Source: Burkholderiaceae bacterium
GTDB lineage: Bacteria; Pseudomonadota; Gammaproteobacteria; Burkholderiales; Burkholderiaceae_E
Length of the DNA: 9,159 nt
Assembly: GCA_023258775.1 (NCBI GenBank)
Contig: JALQWJ010000051.1
Location: 1-9,159 of the forward strand
Direction of reading: 5' to 3'
Shown in pieces: positions 1 to 6,498 of the stretch (positions within the stretch are counted from its first letter, which is position 1; every line of letters starts with the position of its first letter). The notes below the pieces were generated by a model that saw only the letters and a list, made by a program, of their open reading frames with translations, was not told the origin of the DNA and did not search any database. The translations under genes were made by a program, and so were the position numbers.

Positions 1-62
1 CACAGATCGCTATAGAAATTTCGAGCCTATGCTCATTCAACGCTAATGGTCATTCAATTTCT

Positions 63-66
63 AGGA
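63..66 (+). promoter_or_regulatory. Ribosome binding site deciding the gmk TTG start
   Basis: AGGA lies 8 nt before the TTG at 75. The gmk frame contains no ATG or GTG between the left window edge and its P-loop, so this site is the main argument for the TTG start. The frame stays open to the window edge, so a start outside the window cannot be excluded. Confidence 0.5.
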
Positions 67-74
67 TTGAGCTC

Positions 75-734
75 TTGAAAGAAGCCTTAGACAACGGCAA
101 GCATCAACCTCAAAAAGCATCGCTTTTTGTCATCGTTGCACCATCTGGGGCCGGGAAAACAACCTTGGTCCACGCATTGCTTCGATCGCGACCTGGCATC
201 AAACTCTCAATCTCCACCACGACAAGACTGCCACGGCAAGCAGAGCGCAATGCAGAGCATTATTTTTTCGTTAACGAGCCAAGATTCCTGGAACTTAAGG
301 CACAAGGCGAATTTCTCGAATGGGCCTTTGTGCACGGCCATTTTTATGGCACCTCAAGGGCTTTCGTCCAACAGACACTTGCAAACGGCGAGGATCTCTT
401 ACTCGAAATAGACTGTCAGGGCGCAGCGCAGATCAAAAGGCTATTCCCGGATGCAGTGGTTATCTTTATCGCACCTCCTTCGATAGAAGAACTGCAACGA
501 CGCCTCGAAGCGCGCGCGCAAGACGATGAAAAGACAATCGCCAGACGCATTGAGGGAGCGCAGAAAGAATTGCAGCGCGCCCATGAGGCTGACTACTTGG
601 TAGTCAACGACGACTTCGATCAGGCGCTACTCGATTTACAACGTATCGTGGAAGCTTCTTCGCTAAGGTATCATCTACGTTTAGCGCGGTTTCCAAAGCT
701 CGCAGAGCGACTTGGATTACGTCCGCCGGTTTAA
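75..734 (+). CDS. gmk: Guanylate kinase
   Basis: Cytoplasmic guanylate kinase; it converts GMP and ATP to GDP and ADP, feeding GTP synthesis and the GDP/GTP substrates of the (p)ppGpp synthetases. The 219-residue protein has the P-loop APSGAGKTT at residues 22-30, the GMP-binding stretch SISTTTR at 45-51, GEFLEW at 78-83, the EIDCQG segment at 111-116 and the lid arginines R157/R158. Length fits the family (about 200-220). The start is taken as TTG at 75 because no ATG or GTG exists in frame and an AGGA sits 8 nt upstream; this leaves about 21 residues before the P-loop, which is normal. The stop lies 19 bp before rpoZ, so the two are probably cotranscribed, as in the known gmk-rpoZ-spoT arrangement. 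The first 74 bases of the window show no recognisable gene end. Confidence 0.96.
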   Translation: MKEALDNGKHQPQKASLFVIVAPSGAGKTTLVHALLRSRPGIKLSISTTTRLPRQAERNAEHYFFVNEPRFLELKAQGEFLEWAFVHGHFYGTSRAFVQQTLANGEDLLLEIDCQGAAQIKRLFPDAVVIFIAPPSIEELQRRLEARAQDDEKTIARRIEGAQKELQRAHEADYLVVNDDFDQALLDLQRIVEASSLRYHLRLARFPKLAERLGLRPPV

Positions 735-753
735 TTTCTAGCGCTGGATCATC

Positions 754-957
754 ATGGCAAGAATCACCGTAGAAGACTGTTTGAAGAGTATCCCCAACCG
801 CTTCGAGCTCACGCTTGCAGCCACATATCGGGCACGAATGCTTGCGCAGGGACATGCCCCAAAGATCGAATCGAAGGATAAGCCTACCGTTGCAGCCTTG
901 AGAGAAATTGCTGCTGGGAAAGTTGGGCAGGAGATGCTTCGTCGGGTCCCGACCTGA
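754..957 (+). CDS. rpoZ: RNA polymerase omega subunit
   Basis: Smallest subunit of core RNA polymerase; it clamps the beta' C-terminal region and, in proteobacteria, forms ppGpp binding site 1 together with beta'. The 67-residue product begins MARITVEDC, keeps PNRFEL at residues 14-19 and the conserved [11 protein letters not shown] at 45-55, and has the usual betaproteobacterial length. A2, R3 and T5, and R50 (equivalent by alignment to E. coli R52), are residues of the region that contacts ppGpp in E. coli, so the site looks intact (knowledge of the family plus reading of this sequence). The Shine-Dalgarno is weak (GGA at 746-748, 5 nt from ATG). It lies 19 bp after gmk and about 200 bp before spoT. 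Confidence 0.97.
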   Translation: MARITVEDCLKSIPNRFELTLAATYRARMLAQGHAPKIESKDKPTVAALREIAAGKVGQEMLRRVPT

Positions 958-992
958 CGCTTCACAGTTCCCCGTCGCCGCGAACAACACCA

Positions 993-1011
993 GCGCATCG
1001 CCTTGATGCGC
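993..1011 (+). repeat. Hairpin downstream of rpoZ
   Basis: GCGCATC (993-999) and GATGCGC (1005-1011) form a perfect 7-bp stem around the 5-nt loop GCCTT. It starts 36 nt after the rpoZ stop. There is no downstream T run, so it is more likely a 3' stabilising or processing hairpin, or a Rho-associated pause, than an intrinsic terminator. The function is not shown by the sequence. Confidence 0.5.
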
Positions 1012-1083
1012 ATGCTTGGGTAGATAAGATCGACAGACGCCCGGTGTGCCACCGAGTGGTGGTAGTCGTTATCACTCGATATG

Positions 1084-1123
1084 CGAGGTTTAGCTTGTGG
1101 CGTTTGAACCTCGATACTCGAGG
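1084..1123 (+). repeat. Two overlapping, mutually exclusive stems before spoT
   Basis: CGAGGTT (1084-1090) pairs perfectly with AACCTCG (1107-1113). CCTCGA (1109-1114) pairs perfectly with TCGAGG (1118-1123) across a 3-nt loop. The two stems share bases 1109-1113, so only one can form at a time. The second stem ends 36 nt before the spoT ATG. This geometry is like that of simple attenuators, but no leader peptide or T tract is visible. Confidence 0.45.
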
Positions 1124-1125
1124 AC

Positions 1126-1153
1126 TTGACGGCTGGCCCTTGTGCGTCAGAAT
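1126..1153 (+). promoter_or_regulatory. Possible sigma-70 promoter for spoT
   Basis: TTGACG (1126-1131, 5 of 6 matches to the -35 consensus) is separated by 16 bp from CAGAAT (1148-1153, 4 of 6 to the -10 consensus). Transcription from it would begin near 1160, which is the chosen spoT ATG, implying a leaderless or near-leaderless mRNA. This would fit the lack of a good Shine-Dalgarno. It is a weak match found by eye and is offered as a candidate only. Confidence 0.25.
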
Positions 1154-1159
1154 AAAGAC

Positions 1160-3730
1160 ATGAGCACACCCACCAAGCCACTAAATTCAGCAGGAGCGGA
1201 GAACGGGGCAACGCTTCAAGGGGTTGACGAGGAAGAGCGACCCTTCGCCGCGCTGAACTCGAAACATGCGCTTGCAGTTCGGATGAAAGCATTAAAGGAA
1301 ACAGGCGCGAAGTCCTCACTGTTCCCTCATGGCAAGGGAGGGCTGACTTCAGCAGAGCATCGCTTCACCTCAGCCGATCGTGGCCTAAGTTCAGCTGATC
1401 GCGAGCTGAGTTCGTCTGATCGCAGACTCAGTTCGTCTGATCGCAGTCTCAGTTCATCTGATCCCGGGCTCAGTTCAGTCGATCGCAGCTTGCATTCAGC
1501 AGATCGAGGCATTACTGCGGTCGAACGGGGTGTTACCCCGGCGGAGCAGCGCGCTAACTTCCAACTTTCGGAGGAAGGGTTCTTCATCGCCCCCGATCAG
1601 AAATCGATCGCCTCGATTGGATCACTTACTGCAAAGATAGAAAGCTACCTTTCCCGATCAGATATAAAGCGAGTTAGAGATGCCTACCGACTGGCTGATG
1701 AGGCTCATCTAGGACAGTTCCGACAGAGCGGCGAACCATATATTTCGCATCCGATTGCGGTGGCGGAGATTTGCGCCGGATGGAAGCTCGATGTCGATTC
1801 CCTCATGGCTGCTCTTTTGCACGACACGATGGAAGATAGCGGCATCCACAAGGACGAGCTCCGGGGGCGATTCGGCGCATCGGTCGCTGAACTTGTCGAC
1901 GGGCTTTCCAAACTCGACAGAATGGAATTTCAAACCCGAGCCCAAGCCCAAGCAGAGTCTTTTCGTAAAATGCTTTTGGCGATGGCCAACGACGTGAGAG
2001 TGATTCTTATTAAGCTCGCAGATCGCCTACACAATATGCGAACGCTGACCGCGGTCTCGCCTCAAAAAGCAAGGCGTATCGCCGATGAAACCCTGGAGAT
2101 TTATGCACCAATCGCCAACCGCCTAGGTCTGCACAGCCTCTTTCTTGAACTCCTTGATCTAAGTTTTAGACATAGCCACCCCAACCGTTACAAGGTCTTA
2201 AGGAAGGCCGTTCTCTATGCGAGAGGTAACCGTCGGGAAGTCTTAAGCCGTATTGCGGATGCCACCCAGCGGGTACTACCCCAGTGGGGTGTGGATGCCG
2301 AGATAACCGGTCGAGAGAAATCCTTATACGGTATCTATCGCAAGATGCGAGAAAAGCGTCTTAGTTTTTCTCAGGTACTGGATGTCTATGGCTTTAGAAT
2401 CATTGCACCCACTGTCGCCGATTGTTATAAAGCCCTTGGCGCCCTGCACACAACCTTTAAGCCAATACTTGGCCGATTCAAAGACTATATCGCTATACCT
2501 AAAGTTAACGGTTATCAGTCCTTGCACACGACTCTAATCGGTCCATTTGGCACACCGGTGGAGTTCCAAATCCGAACGCAAGATATGCAGCGTGTTGCCG
2601 AATCTGGTGTCGCCTCTCACTGGCTATACAAAGCAAAAGATGAAAGCTTTTCGGATCTTCAACGCGAAACTCATCAATGGCTCAAATCATTACTCGATAT
2701 TCAAAGCAATACGGGAGACTCACTCGAATTCATCGAACATGTGAAGGTCGATCTTTTTCCAGATGCCGTCTACATCTTTACACCAAAGGGCGACATACGA
2801 GCCTTGCCTAAGGGATCAACGGTTATTGATTTTGCCTACTCAGTACATACCGATATCGGCAATCACGCGATCGGTGCAACGATTAATGGCGACACGTCAC
2901 CCTTAAGTACTGTTCTAAAAAGCGGGGATCGAATCGTCGTTAACACCGATCCAAATTCAAAACCGGATCCCATTTGGCTTAGTTTTGTGAGGACGGGAAA
3001 AGCTCGTGCTGAGATACGACACTATCTTCGCACTATGAATCATAGCGAAGCTATTGATCTTGGCAAGCGACTGCTCGACCACGCCATGCAGGCCATGCAT
3101 TTGAACCTAGACGAAATAAGCGCGATCGCACTCGAACGCGGTGCTCGAGACATTGGTGCCCACAACCTAAATGATCTTTACGCAAAAATTGGACTTGGGA
3201 TTCAACTTGCTCCGGCAGTTGCCCGAACGATTGCCCTGATGGCGGGTCACCGCGGCGCCACCTCAGCCCTTTTGGCCGCAGCTCATGCCGCACCGATTCA
3301 GGTGCATGGCACGGAAGGCTCTGCAGTGACGTTTTCGCCTTGCTGCCATCCGATTCCAGGTGACGGCATTCTTGGACATTTGCGAGGTGGTCATGGTCTT
3401 GTAATCCATCGCAATGACTGCGGTATCGCAATTCGCTCACGTGTCAAAGATAGCGAGCGTTGGGTTGAAACCGAATGGTCTGAACCGATTAGCGGACTTT
3501 TTAGAACTGACATTAAAGTCACTGTGCATGACGGCAAAGGCGTCCTCGGCAAAATCGCAGCTGAGATCGCTTCGGAGGAAATCAATATTTCCCAAGTTCA
3601 TACGGAATCGACTTCAGACAACATGGCGACGATGTCATTCGCACTCAGCGTCCGGCACCGAACACATCTCGCAGGCCTGATGCGTCGACTGCGCAAGATG
3701 ACTGAAGTGGCAAAACTCGTCAGAGTCTGA
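1160..3730 (+). CDS. spoT: Bifunctional (p)ppGpp synthetase/hydrolase SpoT with an N-terminal heptad-repeat extension
   Basis: Long RelA/SpoT homologue controlling the stringent response. It hydrolyses (p)ppGpp to GDP/GTP and pyrophosphate, and can synthesise it from ATP and GDP/GTP. Residue numbers here count from the upstream GTG at 1142; the ATG at 1160 is residue 7 and is preferred, although neither start has a strong ribosome binding site. The HD hydrolase domain (about 155-350) keeps SHP with H203, LLHDTMEDS with H227, D228, E231 and D232, and KLADRLHNMRTL with D294, so it should be active. The synthetase domain (about 380-500) keeps GREK (390-393), D414 in LDVYGFRI and E474 in VEFQIRT. 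TGS is about 543-603, a zinc-finger/RIS motif has C734, C735, H756 and C760, and ACT is about 786-862. The first ~155 residues have no counterpart in E. coli SpoT (702 aa) and contain ten heptads (68-137). Confidence 0.96.
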   Translation: MSTPTKPLNSAGAENGATLQGVDEEERPFAALNSKHALAVRMKALKETGAKSSLFPHGKGGLTSAEHRFTSADRGLSSADRELSSSDRRLSSSDRSLSSSDPGLSSVDRSLHSADRGITAVERGVTPAEQRANFQLSEEGFFIAPDQKSIASIGSLTAKIESYLSRSDIKRVRDAYRLADEAHLGQFRQSGEPYISHPIAVAEICAGWKLDVDSLMAALLHDTMEDSGIHKDELRGRFGASVAELVDGLSKLDRMEFQTRAQAQAESFRKMLLAMANDVRVILIKLADRLHNMRTLTAVSPQKARRIADETLEIYAPIANRLGLHSLFLELLDLSFRHSHPNRYKVLRKAVLYARGNRREVLSRIADATQRVLPQWGVDAEITGREKSLYGIYRKMREKRLSFSQVLDVYGFRIIAPTVADCYKALGALHTTFKPILGRFKDYIAIPKVNGYQSLHTTLIGPFGTPVEFQIRTQDMQRVAESGVASHWLYKAKDESFSDLQRETHQWLKSLLDIQSNTGDSLEFIEHVKVDLFPDAVYIFTPKGDIRALPKGSTVIDFAYSVHTDIGNHAIGATINGDTSPLSTVLKSGDRIVVNTDPNSKPDPIWLSFVRTGKARAEIRHYLRTMNHSEAIDLGKRLLDHAMQAMHLNLDEISAIALERGARDIGAHNLNDLYAKIGLGIQLAPAVARTIALMAGHRGATSALLAAAHAAPIQVHGTEGSAVTFSPCCHPIPGDGILGHLRGGHGLVIHRNDCGIAIRSRVKDSERWVETEWSEPISGLFRTDIKVTVHDGKGVLGKIAAEIASEEINISQVHTESTSDNMATMSFALSVRHRTHLAGLMRRLRKMTEVAKLVRV
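1343..1552 (+). repeat. Ten-unit 21-bp tandem array coding heptapeptides in SpoT
   Basis: Ten consecutive in-frame 21-bp units with no indels. The encoded consensus is [LIFV]-[ST]-[SA]-[AS]-[DE]-R-x, for example LSSADRE, LSSSDRR and ITAVERG. Units 4 and 5 share an identical 17-nt core, AGTTCGTCTGATCGCAG, while units at both ends have drifted. That pattern fits expansion in the middle followed by mutation at the edges. A hydrophobic residue recurs every seventh position, flanked by serine, aspartate and arginine. The position is between an unstructured-looking N-terminus and the hydrolase domain. Confidence 0.95.
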
Positions 3731-3805
3731 ACGAGCTCACGTACTAACAAGGCGCTACAGTTAACACGATCCCGTAACTGATATGCCAGGTATACGGCGA
3801 GACTT

Positions 3806-3958
3806 CCGTACTAAGGGCACCGCACGACACAGCCCTGTACGACAAGGCCCCGCGCGACACGAACCTGAACTATACGGCGCATAAAAAGCACGGAGCTGTA
3901 CGACACGGCACCTAACAACTCGGTCCTAAACGATACGGACCTTACGACAAGCTCCCTG
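3806..3958. repeat. Degenerate 15-bp tandem array filling the spoT-greB gap
   Basis: The 248-bp space between the convergent stops of spoT and greB is largely made of short repeats. With the unit anchored on ACGACA, copies start near 3810, 3824, 3839, 3854, 3869, 3885, 3900, 3915, 3930 and 3944, so spacing is 14-16 and mostly 15. Consensus on the + strand is close to ACGACACGGCCCCTG; examples are ACGACACAGCCCTGT (3824) and ACGACACGGCACCTA (3900). Bases 3731-3805 look like more decayed copies (for example ACTAACAAGGC near 3743), but the period is not clear there. No intrinsic terminator and no supported gene is seen in the gap. Confidence 0.8.
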
Positions 3959-3978
3959 TGCTTGCTAGCGTCGCGCTT

Positions 3979-4560
3979 TCAGGGACGGTCCGACCCAAAC
4001 CAGGTGTAGTCGACCGATACAATTTCAAGCTCATCAAGCCCCCGAGGAGTCCGCAAAGACACGATATCGCCAACCCTGGACTTGATTACCGTTCTGGCGA
4101 TCGGAGACACCCAACTGACTCGTCGTCTGCCAGGATCGACTTCATCAATACCAACAATCGTGATCTCCTCTCGAAGTGAGCGGTTACGAAGAAACTCGAT
4201 CCGTGCTCCAAAGAAAACTTGATCATTGCCGATATGCAGACCTGGATCAACAACCTCTGCACGATCTAGGCGCTTGCTGAGGTAACGAATTCGTCGATCG
4301 ATTTCCCGGAGTCTGCGCTTGCCATAAAGATAATCACCGTTTTCTGAACGATCGCCGTTTGAAGCAGCCCAGGAAACAACTCGAACAACTTCCGGTCGCT
4401 CGGTATTGAGAAGACTCAGCAGTTCATCCTTCATCGCGAGATAACCAGCTGGAGTCATATAGTTTTTAGAGCTATCTGGTAAGACTGACAGTTCGCCACT
4501 TTCGTGGTCGTCGGGGTCATCGTCATCGCCCCCGCTTTCTTTGACAAAAGCCTTACTCAT
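3979..4560 (-). CDS. greB: Transcript cleavage factor GreB
   Basis: GreB inserts its coiled coil into the RNA polymerase secondary channel and stimulates cleavage of the backtracked transcript 3' end. The 193-residue product has an acidic tail (residues 11-20 are mostly Asp/Glu), then NYMTPAGY at 33-40, an N-terminal coiled coil to about 107, and an FKBP-like C-terminal domain starting near DQVFFGA (113-119). The coiled-coil tip NGDRSENGDYLYG (68-80) carries D70 and E73, matching the acidic tip residues known to hold the catalytic Mg2+. The body matches GreB better than GreA (SWAASNGDRSENGDY). The roughly 30-residue tail makes it longer than E. coli GreB (158). It lies 117 bp downstream of pmbA on the same strand, with repeats between them, and converges on spoT. 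No strong Shine-Dalgarno precedes the ATG. Confidence 0.95.
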   Translation of the reverse strand: MSKAFVKESGGDDDDPDDHESGELSVLPDSSKNYMTPAGYLAMKDELLSLLNTERPEVVRVVSWAASNGDRSENGDYLYGKRRLREIDRRIRYLSKRLDRAEVVDPGLHIGNDQVFFGARIEFLRNRSLREEITIVGIDEVDPGRRRVSWVSPIARTVIKSRVGDIVSLRTPRGLDELEIVSVDYTWFGSDRP

Positions 4561-4589
4561 TGCACTGCCGACCGGCGAACTTCGCGGCT

Positions 4590-4694
4590 CTTTTTGTTCG
4601 CACTGACGGCATGCTAATTCCTACCGACGTCCTGCTAATTCTTACCAGCGTCCCGCTACTTCCCACCGATGCCCCCTTTACTTTCCACCGACTT
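4590..4694. repeat. 21-bp tandem array between pmbA and greB
   Basis: Five head-to-tail 21-bp units can be laid out at 4590, 4611, 4632, 4653 and 4674. The two best copies (4611 and 4632) share GCTAATTC followed by TACC at the same offset, and the next two keep CCACCGA there. The unit at 4590 matches the 4611 unit at about 12 of 21 positions. The last unit covers the pmbA stop codon (4678-4680) and its final codons. Sequence and consensus differ from the SpoT array even though the period is the same. Read on the + strand the units give heptads such as MLIPTDV and PLLPTDA, but there is no evidence that this strand is translated. Confidence 0.7.
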
Positions 4695-6036
4695 GCATAC
4701 TTTCAATCAAGATGGAACCACTGCGTTTGGTGCCACGCTGTAACTCATCAGCACCTACGGCGACGATCCCGGCAAACATGTCGCGAAGATTCCCCGCAAT
4801 CGTGATCTCTTCGACTGGAAACTGAATTTCACCACGCTCAACCCAGTAACCAGAAGCCCCTCTGGAATAGTCTCCTGTTACATAATTAATATCGTTACCC
4901 AGAACGTCGGTCAGAAGTAAGCCTCGATGCATTTTTTTGATCATCGCATCAAGACAATGCTCAGCGCGTGTTTTTGAGCTGAGCACCCGCATCGCATGAC
5001 TACCGCCCGCGTTGCCAGTTGTCTTCATACCAAGCTTTCTTGCGGTGTAGCTCGATAACAAATAGCCTTCGATAACACCTTTGCTCACGAGGATCCGACG
5101 CTGCGTTCTCACCCCTTCATCATCAAAACATGAGCTTCCAAACTCTCGCGGCCTCGTCGGGTCATCTTCAATCGTGATGTGTTTAGGGAAGACCTGGCTT
5201 CCAAGCGAATTGACCAAAAAGCTAGCCTCACGGTAAAGCGCACCACCCGAAATTGCCTGCGCGAAACTACCGAGCAAACCGCAGGCAAGCGGCGATTCAA
5301 AAAGAATCGGCACGCGTTGCGTTGGCACTGCGCGTGCGCCGAGTCTGGCCAACGTTCGTTTTGCTGCATAAACGCCAACCGACTCTGGTGAAGCGAGATC
5401 GTTCGAAGAGCGACGCGAAACATACCAAGCGTCTCGCTGCATACCACCATCTGCGTTGGCGCGGTCTCTGGCAATTGGTGCTACGCCCATCGAATGCCTG
5501 GAATGGGCGTAACCTCCAGAAAACCCCCGCGAATTACGCGAAAAAAAGTGACCGCTACCCGTACTAACAGACGCCCCATCACTGTTTTGAATGGCTTCAT
5601 CGAGATCGAGGGCTGCAGCCTCGCAGCGCAAGGCAAGCTTTTTCGCTCGATCAACGCTAAGTGTCCAAGGGTGAAAAAGATCCAAGTCCCGCATGTCACC
5701 CGCTTGGGCGATCATTTCAGGATCTGGAAGTCCAGCAGCCTCATCTTGACCAGTATAACGGGCTATATCGTAGGCAGCTTGCACCGTTTGCTTTATCGCT
5801 GCGCTCGCAAAATCACCCGTGCTCGCATGACCTTTGCGCTGTCCGATGTAAACCGTCACGCCGAGACTCTTGTCTCTGGTTTGCTCAACGGTCTCCAAGC
5901 GCCGCATACGAACATTAACGGTGAGGCCTGTGCTTTCGGCCAAGTCAACTGCGCAATCGCTTGCGCCAAGTCCTCTCGCGATACGGAGCGCATCTTCGGC
6001 CAATTCTGAAAATTTACTTTGATCGTACTGAAACAT
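4678..6036 (-). CDS. pmbA: TldD/PmbA-family protein PmbA (TldE)
   Basis: Partner of TldD in the TldD/TldE heterodimer, a cytoplasmic metalloprotease that in E. coli processes microcin B17 and degrades CcdA. TldE itself lacks the zinc-binding HExxxH, and none is seen here. The 452-residue length agrees with the family (about 450). Landmarks are RRLETVEQTRDKSLGVTVY (45-63) near the N-terminus, PILFESPLACGLLGSF (243-258) in the middle, and the diagnostic VTGDYSRGASGYWVE (386-400) followed by FPVEEITIAGNL (406-417). The ATG at 6036 has a GGAG 7 nt upstream, a good ribosome binding site. The gene diverges from darP and precedes greB on the same strand. No tldD is in the window, which is usual since the two genes are often unlinked. 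The last codons lie inside a tandem-repeat unit. Confidence 0.95.
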   Translation of the reverse strand: MFQYDQSKFSELAEDALRIARGLGASDCAVDLAESTGLTVNVRMRRLETVEQTRDKSLGVTVYIGQRKGHASTGDFASAAIKQTVQAAYDIARYTGQDEAAGLPDPEMIAQAGDMRDLDLFHPWTLSVDRAKKLALRCEAAALDLDEAIQNSDGASVSTGSGHFFSRNSRGFSGGYAHSRHSMGVAPIARDRANADGGMQRDAWYVSRRSSNDLASPESVGVYAAKRTLARLGARAVPTQRVPILFESPLACGLLGSFAQAISGGALYREASFLVNSLGSQVFPKHITIEDDPTRPREFGSSCFDDEGVRTQRRILVSKGVIEGYLLSSYTARKLGMKTTGNAGGSHAMRVLSSKTRAEHCLDAMIKKMHRGLLLTDVLGNDINYVTGDYSRGASGYWVERGEIQFPVEEITIAGNLRDMFAGIVAVGADELQRGTKRSGSILIESMQVGGK

Positions 6037-6126
6037 TTTTGATCTCCAAGGGCGCTTATCATAAGCCTTTCAGTTCAATCGCATCGCGATCGACACTTAC
6101 CCTTCTTCGACAGGATCATTCGTGTA
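6037..6126. promoter_or_regulatory. Divergent promoter region between pmbA and darP
   Basis: These 90 bp must hold the start signals of both divergent genes. GCTTAT (6054-6059) and ATAAGC (6061-6066) form a perfect inverted repeat around one base. On the - strand its centre reads TATGAT, 5 of 6 to the -10 consensus, but no convincing -35 was found at 16-18 bp. The palindrome ATCGCGAT follows farther right. Which of these is an operator or promoter cannot be decided by eye. Confidence 0.35.
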
Positions 6127-6498
6127 ATGACGCGTCAAGTCACACCACAAGTACTTAAACCAAGCAAATCCCAGCGCAAGCGGGAGATGAATCAGCTTCA
6201 AGACTTAGGCGAAGCCCTGGTAACGCTGCGCGACAACGAGTTTGCACGCGTTAAGCTACCCGAACGGCTCCATGATGCGATCGTAGCCTGTCGAAAGATA
6301 AAGGCTCACGAAGCGAAAAGAAGGCAGTTGCAATATGTTGGACGCGTCATGCGTGAGCTTGATGACCTTGCATTGAGTGAAGTTTTTTCCCAACTCAAAA
6401 AACATTGCCCCAACGCCCTTGCTAAAGCTCTAGACACAAAACCTAGTGGCGCTAAGCCCGAATCGTCGTTCCCTTTTCTTGGAGATAAAGCGCAGTGA
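6127..6498 (+). CDS. darP: Ribosome-associated protein DarP (YjgA, DUF615), C-terminally shortened
   Basis: DarP/YjgA binds late 50S assembly intermediates and promotes maturation of the peptidyl transferase centre in E. coli. The N-terminal part is a clear match: [20 protein letters not shown] (12-31), LPERLHDAI (44-52), and [19 protein letters not shown] (61-79), the family signature. The protein is only 123 residues, against about 170-185 normally. The C-terminal helical region with its usual Arg/Lys-rich helices is absent and replaced by a roughly 40-residue tail with no recognisable homology. Only about 120 bp separate the last conserved block from mog, so the missing part cannot be hidden in another frame; a deletion or natural shortening is implied. 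The ATG at 6127 has an AGGA 11 nt upstream, slightly long. Its stop overlaps the mog start. Confidence 0.88.
   Translation: MTRQVTPQVLKPSKSQRKREMNQLQDLGEALVTLRDNEFARVKLPERLHDAIVACRKIKAHEAKRRQLQYVGRVMRELDDLALSEVFSQLKKHCPNALAKALDTKPSGAKPESSFPFLGDKAQ

Larger units (their letters stand above)
958..1159 (+). other. rpoZ-spoT intergenic leader with several inverted repeats
   Basis: About 200 bp without a supported gene. It holds three inverted-repeat systems: GCGCATC/GATGCGC at 993-1011, CCACC/GGTGG in the stretch around 1050-1065, and overlapping stems at 1084-1123. None is followed by a T tract, so none reads as an intrinsic terminator. The gap is wide for an operon that is otherwise tight (gmk-rpoZ 19 bp) and could hold a separate spoT promoter or a processing or attenuation structure. 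That role is inference. Confidence 0.5.

Noticed and set aside
1..46. C-terminus of an upstream gene such as yicC ending at the TAA at 44-46
   Set aside because: The 14 codons in that frame do not resemble the conserved YicC end, and too little sequence is present to assign anything.
993..1011. Intrinsic terminator after rpoZ
   Set aside because: The stem is good, but no T tract follows on either strand.
604..1319. Two - strand frames of 128 and 193 codons over gmk, rpoZ and the spoT start
   Set aside because: They overlap conserved genes in antisense, have no recognisable domain, and conflict with clear rpoZ and spoT coding.
1327..1587. 86-codon - strand reading frame with repeated ELxxRSD-type heptads
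   Set aside because: It is the mirror image of the SpoT 21-bp array; a 21-bp repeat leaves other frames open by design. No ribosome binding site or family match.
3806..3958. Possible CRISPR array
   Set aside because: Repeats are 15 bp, directly adjoining and degenerate, without unique spacers or nearby cas genes.
3731..3978. Pentapeptide-repeat protein gene
   Set aside because: Short stretches give pentads, but the frame breaks at several units, there is no start or ribosome binding site, and the residues do not follow the A(D/N)Lxx rule well.
4560..4805. 81-codon + strand frame covering the 21-bp array
   Set aside because: It runs antisense into the end of pmbA, starts within the greB start codon, and has no ribosome binding site. 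Openness again follows from the repeat period.
5494..6009. 171-codon + strand frame inside pmbA
   Set aside because: Entirely antisense to a strongly conserved gene; composition is basic and resembles no family I know.
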